This document shows positions 21,770-33,190 of a DNA stretch of 64,000 nucleotides, in pieces. The stretch lies in contig NC_134397.1 in the NCBI RefSeq assembly GCF_050003625.1, forward strand, positions 148,117,526-148,181,525, in the 5' to 3' direction. How positions within the stretch are numbered: position 1 is the stretch's first letter; every line of letters starts with the position of its first letter. The notes beneath the pieces were generated by a model. The model ran no database searches and was not told the DNA's origin. It was given only the letters and a program-made list of their open reading frames with translations. This DNA is from Haematobia irritans. Its lineage: Eukaryota; Arthropoda; Insecta; Diptera; Muscidae. The position numbers were made by a program, and so were the translations under genes.

Positions 21770-24380
21770 AAGAAGTTTTTCATACAAAAATTTCATTTTT
21801 TGAGGTTTTGGGTGAATTTTTCAATTTTTTTGGGGTGGTCACGAATTAAAGTCCTTTTCGCTTTATGACGCTTAGTTTAGGAGATATGGGCAAAAGAAGT
21901 TTTTCATATAAAAATTTCATTTTTTTTAGGTTTTGGGTGAATTTTTCAATTTTTTGGGGGTGGTCACGAATTAAAGTCCTTTTCGCTCTAGGACGCATAT
22001 TTAAGGAGATATGGGCAAAAGAAGTTTTTCATATACAAATTTCAATTTTTTTAGGTTTTGGGTGGATTTTTCAATTTTTTGGGGGTGGTCACGAATTAAA
22101 GTCCTTTTCGCTCTAGGACGCTTAGTTTAGGAGATATGGGCAAAAGAAGTTTTTCATATAAAAATTTCAATTTTTTTAGGTTTTGGGTGGATTTTTCAAT
22201 TTTTTTGGTGTGGTCACGAATTAAAGTCCTTTTCGCTCTAGGACGCATATTTAAGGAGATATGGGCAAAAGAAGTTTTTCATATAAAAATTTCAATTTTT
22301 TTAGGTTTTGGGTGGATTTTTCAATTTTTTGGGGTGGTCACGAATTAAAGTCTTTTTCGCTCTAGGACGCTCAGTTTAGGAGATATGGGCAAAAGAAGTT
22401 TTTCATATAAAAATTTCAATTTTTTTAGGTTTTGGGTGGATTTTTCAATTTTTGGGGGTGGTCACGAATTAAAGTCCTTTTCGCTCTAGGACGCATATTT
22501 AAGGAGATATGGACAAAAGAAGTTTTTCATATAAAAATTTCATTTTTTTTTGGTTTTGGGTGAATTTTTCAATTTTTTGGGGGTGGTCACGAATTAAAGT
22601 CCTTTTCGCTCTAGGACGCATATTTAAGGAGATATGGCAAAAGAAGTTTTTCATATAAAAATTTCAATTTTTTTAGGTTTTGGGTGGATTTTTCAATTTT
22701 TCGGGGGAGGTCACGAATTAAAGTCCTTTTCGCTCTAGGACGCTTAGTTTAGGAGATATGGGCAAAAGAAGGTTTTCATATAAAAATTTCAATTTTTTTA
22801 GGTTTTGGGTGGATTTTTCAATTATTTGGGGGTGGTCACGAATTAAAGTCCTTTTCGCTCTAGGACGCATATTTAAGGAGATATGGGCAAAAGAAGTTTT
22901 TCATATAAAAATTTCAATTTTTTTAGGTTTTGGGTGGATTTTTCAATTTTTGGGGGTGGTCACGAATTAAAGTCCTTTTCGCTCTAGGACGCATATTTAA
23001 GGAGATATGGCAAAAGAAGTTTTTCATATAAAAATTTCAATTTTTTTAGGTTTTGGTTGGATTTTTCAATTTTTTGGGGGTGGTCACGAATTAAAGTCCT
23101 TTTCGCTCTAGGACGCATATTTAAGGAGATATGGACAAAAGAAGTTTTTCATATAAAAATTTCAATTTTTTTAGGTTTTGGGTGGATTTTTCAATTTTTT
23201 CGGGTGGTCACGAATTAAAGTCTTTTTCGCTCTAGGACGCATATATAAGGAGATATGGGCAAAAGAAGTTTTTCATATAAAAATTTCAATTTTTTTAGGT
23301 TTTGGGTGGATTTTTCAATTTTTTGGGGGTGGTCACGAATTAAAGTCCTTTTCGCTCTAGGACGCTTAGTTTAGGAGATATGGGCAAAAGAAGTTTTTCA
23401 TATAAAAATTTCAATTTTTTTAGGTTTTGGGTGGATTTTTCAATTTTTTTGGTGTGGTCACGAATTAAAGTCCTTTTCGCTCTAGGACGCATATTTAAGG
23501 AGATATGGGCAAAAGATGTTTTTCATATAAAAATTTCAATTTTTTTAGGTTTTGGTTGGATTTTTCAATTTTTTTGGGTGGTCACGAATTAAAGTCTTTT
23601 TCGCTCTAGGACGCTCAGTTTAGGAGATATGGGCAAAAGAAGTTTTTCATATAAAAATTTCAATTTTTTTAGGTTTTGGGTGGATTTTTCAATTTTTGGG
23701 GGTGGTCACGAATTAAAGTCCTTTTCGCTCTAGGACGCATATTTAAGGAGATATGGACAAAAGAAGTTTTTCATATAAAAATTTCATTTTTTTAGGTTTT
23801 GGGTGAATTTTTCAATTTTTTGGGGGTGGTCACGAATTAAAGTCCTTTTCGCTCTAGGACGCATATTTAAGGAGATATGGCAAAAGAAGTTGTTCATATA
23901 CAAATTTCAATTTTTTTAGGTTTTGGTTGGATTTTTCAATTTTTTGGGGGTGGTCACGAATTAAAGTCCTTTTCGCTCTAGGACGCATATTTAAGGAGAT
24001 ATGGCAAAAGAAGTTTTTCATATACAAATTTCAATTTTTTTAGGTTTTGGGTGGATTTTTCAATTTTTTGGGGGAGGTCACGAATTAAAGTCCTTTTCGC
24101 TCTAGGACGCTTAGTTTAGGAGATATGGGCAAAAGAAGGTTTTCATATAAAAATTTCAATTTTTTTAGGTTTTGGGTGGATTTTTCAATTTTTTTGGTGT
24201 GGTCACGAATTAAAGTCCTTTTCGCTCTAGGACGCATATTTAAGGAGATATGGGCAAAAGAAGTTTTTCATATAAAAATTTCAATTTTTTTAGGTTTTGG
24301 GTGGATTTTTCAATTTTTGGGGGTGGTCACGAATTAAAGTCCTTTTCGCTCTAGGACGCATATTTAAGGAGATATGGCAA
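21770..24380 (+). repeat. Domain 5 higher-order unit, copy 1 (about 2.61 kb)
   Basis: The unit opens with the landmark monomer CATACAAAAATTTC plus TTTTTTGAGG and a CTTTATGACGC variant. It goes through TTTTTTTGGTGTGG, GCTCAGTTTAGG, TTTTTGGGGGTGG, ATATGGCAAAAG (one G fewer), GGGGGAGGTC and GAAGGTTTTCAT monomers. The next landmark is at 24392, 2611 bp later. Twenty-one monomers would be 2625 bp, so short monomers account for the difference. Confidence 0.85.
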
Positions 24381-27345
24381 AAGAAGTTTTTCATACAAAA
24401 ATTTCATTTTTTGAGGTTTTGGGTGAATTTTTCAATTTTTTTGGGGTGGTCACGAATTAAAGTCCTTTTCGCTTTATGACGCTTAGTTTAGGAGATATGG
24501 GCAAAAGAAGTTTTTCATATAAAAATTTCATTTTTTTTAGGTTTTGGGTGAATTTTTCAATTTTTTGGGGGTGGTCACGAATTAAAGTCCTTTTCGCTCT
24601 AGGACGCATATTTAAGGAGATATGGGCAAAAGAAGTTTTTCATATACAAATTTCAATTTTTTTAGGTTTTGGGTGGATTTTTCAATTTTTTGGGGGTGGT
24701 CACGAATTAAAGTCCTTTTCGCTCTAGGACGCATATTTAAGGAGATATGGGCAAAAGAAGTTTTTCATATAAAAATTTCAATTTTTTTAGGTTTTGGGTG
24801 GATTTTTCAATTTTTTTGGTGTGGTCACGAATTAAAGTCCTTTTCGCTCTAGGACGCATATTTAAGGAGATATGGGCAAAAGAAGTTTTTCATATAAAAA
24901 TTTCAATTTTTTTAGGTTTTGGGTGGATTTTTCAATTTTTTGGGGTGGTCACGAATTAAAGTCTTTTTCGCTCTAGGACGCTCAGTTTAGGAGATATGGG
25001 CAAAAGAAGTTTTTCATATAAAAATTTCAATTTTTTTAGGTTTTGGGTGGATTTTTCAATTTTTGGGGGTGGTCACGAATTAAAGTCCTTTTCGCTCTAG
25101 GACGCATATTTAAGGAGATATGGACAAAAGAAGTTTTTCATATAAAAATTTCAGTTTTTTAGGTTTTGGGTGAATTTTTCAATTTTTTGGGGGTGGTCAC
25201 GAATTAAAGTCCTTTTCGCTCTAGGACGCATATTTAAGGAGATATGGCAAAAGAAGTTTTTCATATACAAATTTCAATTTTTTTAGGTTTTGGGTGGATT
25301 TTTCAATTTTTTGGGGGAGGTCACGAATTAAAGTCCTTTTCGCTCTAGGACGCTTAGTTTAGGAGATATGGGCAAAAGAAGGTTTTCATATAAAAATTTC
25401 AATTTTTTTAGGTTTTGGGTGGATTTTTCAATTATTTGGGGGTGGTCACGAATTAAAGTCCTTTTCGCTCTAGGACGCATATTTAAGGAGATATGGGCAA
25501 AAGAAGTTTTTCATATAAAAATTTCAATTTTTTTAGGTTTTGGGTGGATTTTTCAATTTTTGGGGGTGGTCACGAATTAAAGTCCTTTTCGCTCTAGGAC
25601 GCATATTTAAGGAGATATGGCAAAAGAAGTTTTTCATATAAAAATTTCAATTTTTTTAGGTTTTGGTTGGATTTTTCAATTTTTTGGGGGTGGTCACGAA
25701 TTAAAGTCCTTTTCGCTCTAGGACGCATATTTAAGGAGATATGGACAAAAGAAGTTTTTCATATAAAAATTTCAATTTTTTTAGGTTTTGGGTGGATTTT
25801 TCAATTTTTTGGGGTGGTCACGAATTAAAGTCTTTTTCGCTCTAGGACGCATATATAAGGAGATATGCGCAAAAGAAGTTTTTCATATAAAAATTTCAAT
25901 TTTTTTAGGTTTTGGGTGGATTTTTCAATTTTTTGGGGGTGGTCACGAATTAAAGTCCTTTTCGCTCTAGGACGCTTAGTTTAGGAGATATGGGCAAAAG
26001 AAGTTTTTCATATAAAAATTTCAATTTTTTTAGGTTTTGGGTGGATTTTTCAATTTTTTTGGTGTGGTCACGAATTAAAGTCCTTTTCGCTCTAGGACGC
26101 ATATTTAAGGAGATATGGGCAAAAGAAGTTTTTCATATAAAAATTTCAATTTTTTTAGGTTTTGGGTGGATTTTTCAATTTTTTTGGGTGGTCACGAATT
26201 AAAGTCTTTTTCGCTCTAGGACGCTCAGTTTAGGAGATATGGGCAAAAGAAGTTTTTCATATAAAAATTTCAATTTTTTTAGGTTTTGGGTCGATTTTTC
26301 AATTTTTGGGGGTGGTCACGAATTAAAGTCCTTTTCGCTCTAGGACGCATATTTAAGGAGATATGGACAAAAGAAGTTTTTCATATAAAAATTTCATTTT
26401 TTTAGGTTTTGGGTGAATTTTTCAATTTTTTGGGGGTGGTCACGAATTAAAGTCCTTTTCGCTCTAGGACGCATATTTAAGGAGATATGGCAAAAGAAGT
26501 TTTTCATATACAAATTTCAATTTTTTTAGGTTTTGGTTGGATTTTTCAATTTTTTGGGGGTGGTCACGAATTAAAGTCCTTTTCGCTCTAGGACGCATAT
26601 TTAAGGAGATATGGGCAAACGAAGTTTTTCATATAAAAATTTCAATTTTTTTAGGTTTTGGGTGGATTTTTCAATTTTTTGGGGTGGTCACGAATTAAAG
26701 TCTTTTTCGCTCTAGGACGCATATTTAAGGAGATATGGGCAAAAGAAGTTTTTCATATAAAAATTCCAATTTTTTTAGGTTTTGGGTGGATTTTTCAATT
26801 TTTTGGGGGAGGTCACGAATTAAAGTCCTTTTCGCTCTAGGACGCTTAGTTTAGGAGATATGGGCAAAAGAAGGTTTTCATATAAAAATTTCAATTTATT
26901 TAGGTTTTGGGTGGATTTTTCAATTTTTTGGGGGTGGTCACGAATTAAAGTCCTTTTCGCTCTAGGACGCATATTTAAGGAGATATGGGCAAAAGAAGTT
27001 TTTCATATAAAAATTTCAATTTTTTTAGGTTTTGGGTGGATTTTTCAATTTTTGGGGGTGGTCACGAATTAAAGTCCTTTTCGCTCTAGGACGCATATTT
27101 AAGGAGATATGGCAAAAGAAGTTTTTCATATAAAAATTTCAATTTTTTTAGGTTTTGGTTGGATTTTTCAATTTTTTGGGGGTGGTCACGAATTAAAGTC
27201 CTTTTCGCTCTAGGACGCATATTTAAGGAGATATGGGCAAAAGAAGTTTTTCATATAAAAATTTCAATTTTTTTAGGTTTTGGGTGGATTTTTCAATTTT
27301 TTGGGGTGGTCACGAATTAAAGTCTTTTTCGCTCTAGGCCGCATA
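24381..27345 (+). repeat. Domain 5 higher-order unit, copy 2
   Basis: It repeats the 21770 unit at offset 2611, sliding to 2610 and, after one extra monomer carrying GGGCAAACGAAG (near 26611), to about 2735. The same stretch is repeated again at 32585-35550 (offset 8205). It ends at a linker where TAGGCCGCATATTTAAGG is read, the breakpoint for the next block. Confidence 0.85.
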
Positions 27346-30330
27346 TTTAAGGAGATATGGGCAAAAGAAGTTTTTCATATAAAAATTTCAATTTTTTTAG
27401 GTTTTGGGTGGATTTTTCAATTTTTTGGGGGTGGTCACGAATTAAAGTCCTTTTCGCTCTAGAACGCATTTTTAAGGAGATATGGACAAAAGAAGTTTTT
27501 CATATAAAAATTTCAATTTTTTTAGGTTTTGGGTGGATTTTTCAATTTTTTGGGGGTGGTCACGAATTAAAGTCATTTTCGCTCTAGGACGCATATTTAA
27601 GGAGATATGGGCAAAAGAAGTTTTTCATATAAAAATTTCAATTTTTTTTAGGTTTTGGGTGGATTTTTCAATTTTTTGGGGGTGGTCATTAATTAAAGTC
27701 CTTTTCGCTCTAGGACGCATATATAAAGAGATATAGGCAAAAGAAGTTTTTCATATAAAAATTTCAATTTTTTTAGGTTTTGGGTGGATTTTTCAATTTT
27801 TTGGGGTGGTCACGAATTAAAGTCCTTTTCGCTCTAGGACGCATATATAAGGAGATATGGGCAAAAGAAGTTTTTCATATAAAAATTTCAATTTTTTTAG
27901 GTTTTGGGTGGATTTTTCAATTTTTTGGGGGTGGTCACGAATTAAAGTCCTTTTCGCTCTAGGACGCATATTTAAGGAGATATGGGCAAAAGAAGTTTTT
28001 CATATAAAAATTTCATTTTTTTTAGGTTTTGGGTGGATTTTTCAATTTTTTGGGGTGGTCACGAATTAAAGTCCTTTTCGCTCTAGGACGCATATTTAAG
28101 GAGATATGGGCAAAAGAAGTTTTTCATATAAAAATTTCAATTTTTTTAGGTTTTTGATTTTTCAATTTTTTGGGGTTGGTCACGAATTAAAGTCCTTTTC
28201 GCTCTAGGACGCATATTTAAGGAGATATGGCAAAAGAAGTTTTTCATATAAAAATTTCAATTTTTTTAGGTTTTGGTTGGATTTTTCAATTTTTTGGGGG
28301 TGGTCACGAATTAAAGTCCTTTTCGCTCTAGGACGCATATTTAAGGAGATATGGACAAAAGAAGTTTTTCATATAAAAATTTCAATTTTTTTAGGTTTTG
28401 GGTGGATTTTTCAATTTTTTGGGGTGGTCACGAATTAAAGTCTTTTTCGCTCTAGGACGCATATATAAGGAGATATGGGCAAAATAAGTTTTTCATATAA
28501 AAATTTCAATTTTTTTAGGTTTTGGGTGGATTTTTCAATTTTTTGGGGGTGGTCACGAATTAAAGTCCTTTTCGCTCTAGGACGCTTAGTTTAGGAGATA
28601 TGGGCAAAAGAAGGTTTTCATATAAAAATTTCAATTTTTTTAGGTTTTGGGTGGATTTTTCAATTTTTTGGGGGTGGTCACGAATTAAAGTCCTTTTCGC
28701 TCTAGGACGCTTAGTTTAGGAGATATGGGCAAAAGAAGTTTTTCATATAAAAATTTCAATTTTTTTAGGTTTTGGGTGGATTTTTCAATTTTTTTGGTGT
28801 GGTCACGAATTAAAGTCCTTTTCGCTCTAGGACGCATATTTAAGGAGATATGGGCAAAAGATGTTTTTCATATAAAAATTTCAATTTTTTTAGGTTTTGG
28901 TTGGATTTTTCAATTTTTTTGGGTGGTCACGAATTAAAGTCTTTTTCGCTCTAGGACGCTCAGTTTAGGAGATATGGGCAAAAGAAGTTTTTCATATAAA
29001 AATTTCAATTTTTTTAGGTTTTGGGTGGATTTTTCAATTTTTGGGGGTGGTCACGAATTAAAGTCCTTTTCGCTCTAGGACGCATATTTAAGGAGATATG
29101 GACAAAAGAAGTTTTTCATATAAAAATTTCATTTTTTTAGGTTTTGGGTGAATTTTTCAATTTTTTGGGGGTGGTCACGAATTAAAGTCCTTTTCGCTCT
29201 AGGACGCATATTTAAGGAGATATGGCAAAAGAAGTTGTTCATATACAAATTTCAATTTTTTTAGGTTTTGGTTGGATTTTTCAATTTTTTGGGGGTGGTC
29301 ACGAATTAAAGTCCTTTTCGCTCTAGGACGCATATTTAAGGAGATATGGCAAAAGAAGTTTTTCATATACAAATTTCAATTTTTTTAGGTTTTGGGTGGA
29401 TTTTTCAATTTTTTGGGGGAGGTCACGAATTAAAGTCCTTTTCGCTCTAGGACGCTTAGTTTAGGAGATATGGGCAAAAGAAGGTTTTCATATAAAAATT
29501 TCAATTTTTTTAGGTTTTGGGTGGATTTTTCAATTTTTTTGGTGTGGTCACGAATTAAAGTCCTTTTCGCTCTAGGACGCATATTTAAGGAGATATGGGC
29601 AAAAGAAGTTTTTCATATAAAAATTTCAATTTTTTTAGGTTTTGGGTGGATTTTTCAATTTTTGGGGGTGGTCACGAATTAAAGTCCTTTTCGCTCTAGG
29701 ACGCATATTTAAGGAGATATGGCAAAAGAAGTTTTTCATACAAAAATTTCATTTTTTGAGGTTTTGGGTGAATTTTTCAATTTTTTTGGGGTGGTCACGA
29801 ATTAAAGTCCTTTTCGCTTTATGACGCTTAGTTTAGGAGATATGGGCAAAAGAAGTTTTTCATATAAAAATTTCATTTTTTTTAGGTTTTGGGTGAATTT
29901 TTCAATTTTTTGGGGGTGGTCACGAATTAAAGTCCTTTTCGCTCTAGGACGCATATTTAAGGAGATATGGGCAAAAGAAGTTTTTCATATACAAATTTCA
30001 ATTTTTTTAGGTTTTGGGTGGATTTTTCAATTTTTTGGGGGTGGTCACGAATTAAAGTCCTTTTCGCTCTAGGACGCATATTTAAGGAGATATGGGCAAA
30101 AGAAGTTTTTCATATACAAATTTCAATTTTTTTAGGTTTTGGGTGGATTTTTCAATTTTTTTGGTGTGGTCACGAATTAAAGTCCTTTTCGCTCTAGGAC
30201 GCATATTTAAGGAGATATGGGCAAAAGAAGTTTTTCATATAAAAATTTCAATTTTTTTAGGTTTTGGGTGGATTTTTCAATTTTTTGGGGTGGTCACGAA
30301 TTAAAGTCTTTTTCGCTCTAGGACGCTCAG
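27346..30330 (+). repeat. 2984-bp block, copy 1
   Basis: Landmarks are TAGAACGCATTTTTAAGG, GTCATTTTCG, GTCATTAATTAAAG, CATATATAAAGAGATATAGGC, a GGTTTTTGATTTTTC deletion monomer, GGGCAAAATAAG, GGGCAAAAGATG, GAAGTTGTTCAT, and then the CATACAAAAA...TTGAGG landmark at 29737. The series recurs immediately from 30331. The second half (about 28725-30330) also equals 23380-24985 at offset 5345, with one extra GAAGGTTTTCAT monomer near 28600-28724. Confidence 0.9.
28141..28180 (+). repeat. Deletion monomer GGTTTTTGATTTTTC with GGGGTTGGTC
   Basis: The usual GGGTGG before ATTTTTC is replaced by TG, a net loss of four bases, and the G run ends GGGGTTGG. The same monomer recurs near 31131 (offset 2984), 36355 (offset about 8205) and 41579; versions with an ordinary GGGGGTGG follow near 43449 and 48559. 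It is a good family marker. Confidence 0.85.
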
Positions 30331-33190
30331 TTTAGGAGATATGGGCAAAAGAAGTTTTTCATATAAAAATTTCAATTTTTTTAGGTTTTGGGTGGATTTT
30401 TCAATTTTTTGGGGGTGGTCACGAATTAAAGTCCTTTTCGCTCTAGAACGCATTTTTAAGGAGATATGGACAAAAGAAGTTTTTCATATAAAAATTTCAA
30501 TTTTTTTAGGTTTTGGGTGGATTTTTCAATTTTTTGGGGGTGGTCACGAATTAAAGTCATTTTCGCTCTAGGACGCATATTTAAGGAGATATGGGCAAAA
30601 GAAGTTTTTCATATAAAAATTTCAATTTTTTTTAGGTTTTGGGTGGATTTTTCAATTTTTTGGGGGTGGTCATTAATTAAAGTCCTTTTCGCTCTAGGAC
30701 GCATATATAAAGAGATATAGGCAAAAGAAGTTTTTCATATAAAAATTTCAATTTTTTTAGGTTTTGGGTGGATTTTTCAATTTTTTGGGGTGGTCACGAA
30801 TTAAAGTCCTTTTCGCTCTAGGACGCATATATAAGGAGATATGGGCAAAAGAAGTTTTTCATATAAAAATTTCAATTTTTTTAGGTTTTGGGTGGATTTT
30901 TCAATTTTTTGGGGGTGGTCACGAATTAAAGTCCTTTTCGCTCTAGGACGCATATTTAAGGAGATATGGGCAAAAGAAGTTTTTCATATAAAAATTTCAT
31001 TTTTTTTAGGTTTTGGGTGGATTTTTCAATTTTTTGGGGTGGTCACGAATTAAAGTCCTTTTCGCTCTAGGACGCATATTTAAGGAGATATGGGCAAAAG
31101 AAGTTTTTCATATAAAAATTTCAATTTTTTTAGGTTTTTGATTTTTCAATTTTTTGGGGTTGGTCACGAATTAAAGTCCTTTTCGCTCTAGGACGCATAT
31201 TTAAGGAGATATGGCAAAAGAAGTTTTTCATATAAAAATTTCAATTTTTTTAGGTTTTGGTTGGATTTTTCAATTTTTTGGGGGTGGTCACGAATTAAAG
31301 TCCTTTTCGCTCTAGGACGCATATTTAAGGAGATATGGACAAAAGAAGTTTTTCATATAAAAATTTCAATTTTTTTAGGTTTTGGGTGGATTTTTCAATT
31401 TTTTGGGGTGGTCACGAATTAAAGTCTTTTTCGCTCTAGGACGCATATATAAGGAGATATGGGCAAAATAAGTTTTTCATATAAAAATTTCAATTTTTTT
31501 AGGTTTTGGGTGGATTTTTCAATTTTTTGGGGGTGGTCACGAATTAAAGTCCTTTTCGCTCTAGGACGCTTAGTTTAGGAGATATGGGCAAAAGAAGGTT
31601 TTCATATAAAAATTTCAATTTTTTTAGGTTTTGGGTGGATTTTTCAATTTTTTGGGGGTGGTCACGAATTAAAGTCCTTTTCGCTCTAGGACGCTTAGTT
31701 TAGGAGATATGGGCAAAAGAAGTTTTTCATATAAAAATTTCAATTTTTTTAGGTTTTGGGTGGATTTTTCAATTTTTTTGGTGTGGTCACGAATTAAAGT
31801 CCTTTTCGCTCTAGGACGCATATTTAAGGAGATATGGGCAAAAGATGTTTTTCATATAAAAATTTCAATTTTTTTAGGTTTTGGTTGGATTTTTCAATTT
31901 TTTTGGGTGGTCACGAATTAAAGTCTTTTTCGCTCTAGGACGCTCAGTTTAGGAGATATGGGCAAAAGAAGTTTTTCATATAAAAATTTCAATTTTTTTA
32001 GGTTTTGGGTGGATTTTTCAATTTTTGGGGGTGGTCACGAATTAAAGTCCTTTTCGCTCTAGGACGCATATTTAAGGAGATATGGACAAAAGAAGTTTTT
32101 CATATAAAAATTTCATTTTTTTAGGTTTTGGGTGAATTTTTCAATTTTTTGGGGGTGGTCACGAATTAAAGTCCTTTTCGCTCTAGGACGCATATTTAAG
32201 GAGATATGGCAAAAGAAGTTGTTCATATACAAATTTCAATTTTTTTAGGTTTTGGTTGGATTTTTCAATTTTTTGGGGGAGGTCACGAATTAAAGTCCTT
32301 TTCGCTCTAGGACGCTTAGTTTAGGAGATATGGGCAAAAGAAGGTTTTCATATAAAAATTTCAATTTTTTTAGGTTTTGGGTGGATTTTTCAATTTTTTT
32401 GGTGTGGTCACGAATTAAAGTCCTTTTCGCTCTAGGACGCATATTTAAGGAGATATGGGCAAAAGAAGTTTTTCATATAAAAATTTCAATTTTTTTAGGT
32501 TTTGGGTGGATTTTTCAATTTTTGGGGGTGGTCACGAATTAAAGTCCTTTTCGCTCTAGGACGCATATTTAAGGAGATATGGCAAAAGAAGTTTTTCATA
32601 CAAAAATTTCATTTTTTGAGGTTTTGGGTGAATTTTTCAATTTTTTTGGGGTGGTCACGAATTAAAGTCCTTTTCGCTTTATGACGCTTAGTTTAGGAGA
32701 TATGGGCAAAAGAAGTTTTTCATATAAAAATTTCATTTTTTTTAGGTTTTGGGTGAATTTTTCAATTTTTTGGGGGTGGTCACGAATTAAAGTCCTTTTC
32801 GCTCTAGGACGCATATTTAAGGAGATATGGGCAAAAGAAGTTTTTCATATACAAATTTCAATTTTTTTAGGTTTTGGGTGGATTTTTCAATTTTTTGGGG
32901 GTGGTCACGAATTAAAGTCCTTTTCGCTCTAGGACGCATATTTAAGGAGATATGGGCAAAAGAAGTTTTTCATATAAAAATTTCAATTTTTTTAGGTTTT
33001 GGGTGGATTTTTCAATTTTTTTGGTGTGGTCACGAATTAAAGTCCTTTTCGCTCTAGGACGCATATTTAAGGAGATATGGGCAAAAGAAGTTTTTCATAT
33101 AAAAATTTCAATTTTTTTAGGTTTTGGGTGGATTTTTCAATTTTTTGGGGTGGTCACGAATTAAAGTCTTTTTCGCTCTAGGACGCTCAG
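30331..33190 (+). repeat. 2984-bp block, copy 2, one monomer shorter
   Basis: It follows copy 1 directly at offset 2984 until about 32236, then 2860 because one monomer is missing. The barcodes compared by eye are otherwise the same. The left junction is a linker: copy 1 starts after GCATATTTAAGG, copy 2 after GCTCAGTTTAGG, so the exchange point lies within or next to the linker near 30325-30341. Confidence 0.9.
32215..32330 (+). repeat. Hybrid monomer from one-monomer loss
   Basis: At 29220-29465 two successive monomers are GAAGTTGTTCAT with GGTTGGATT and GGGGGTGG, then GAAGTTTTTCAT with GGGTGGATT and GGGGGAGG. Here a single monomer begins with GAAGTTGTTCAT and GGTTGG but ends with GGGGGAGG. 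The breakpoint lies within the T/G-rich half, showing unequal exchange inside the monomer. Confidence 0.85.
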
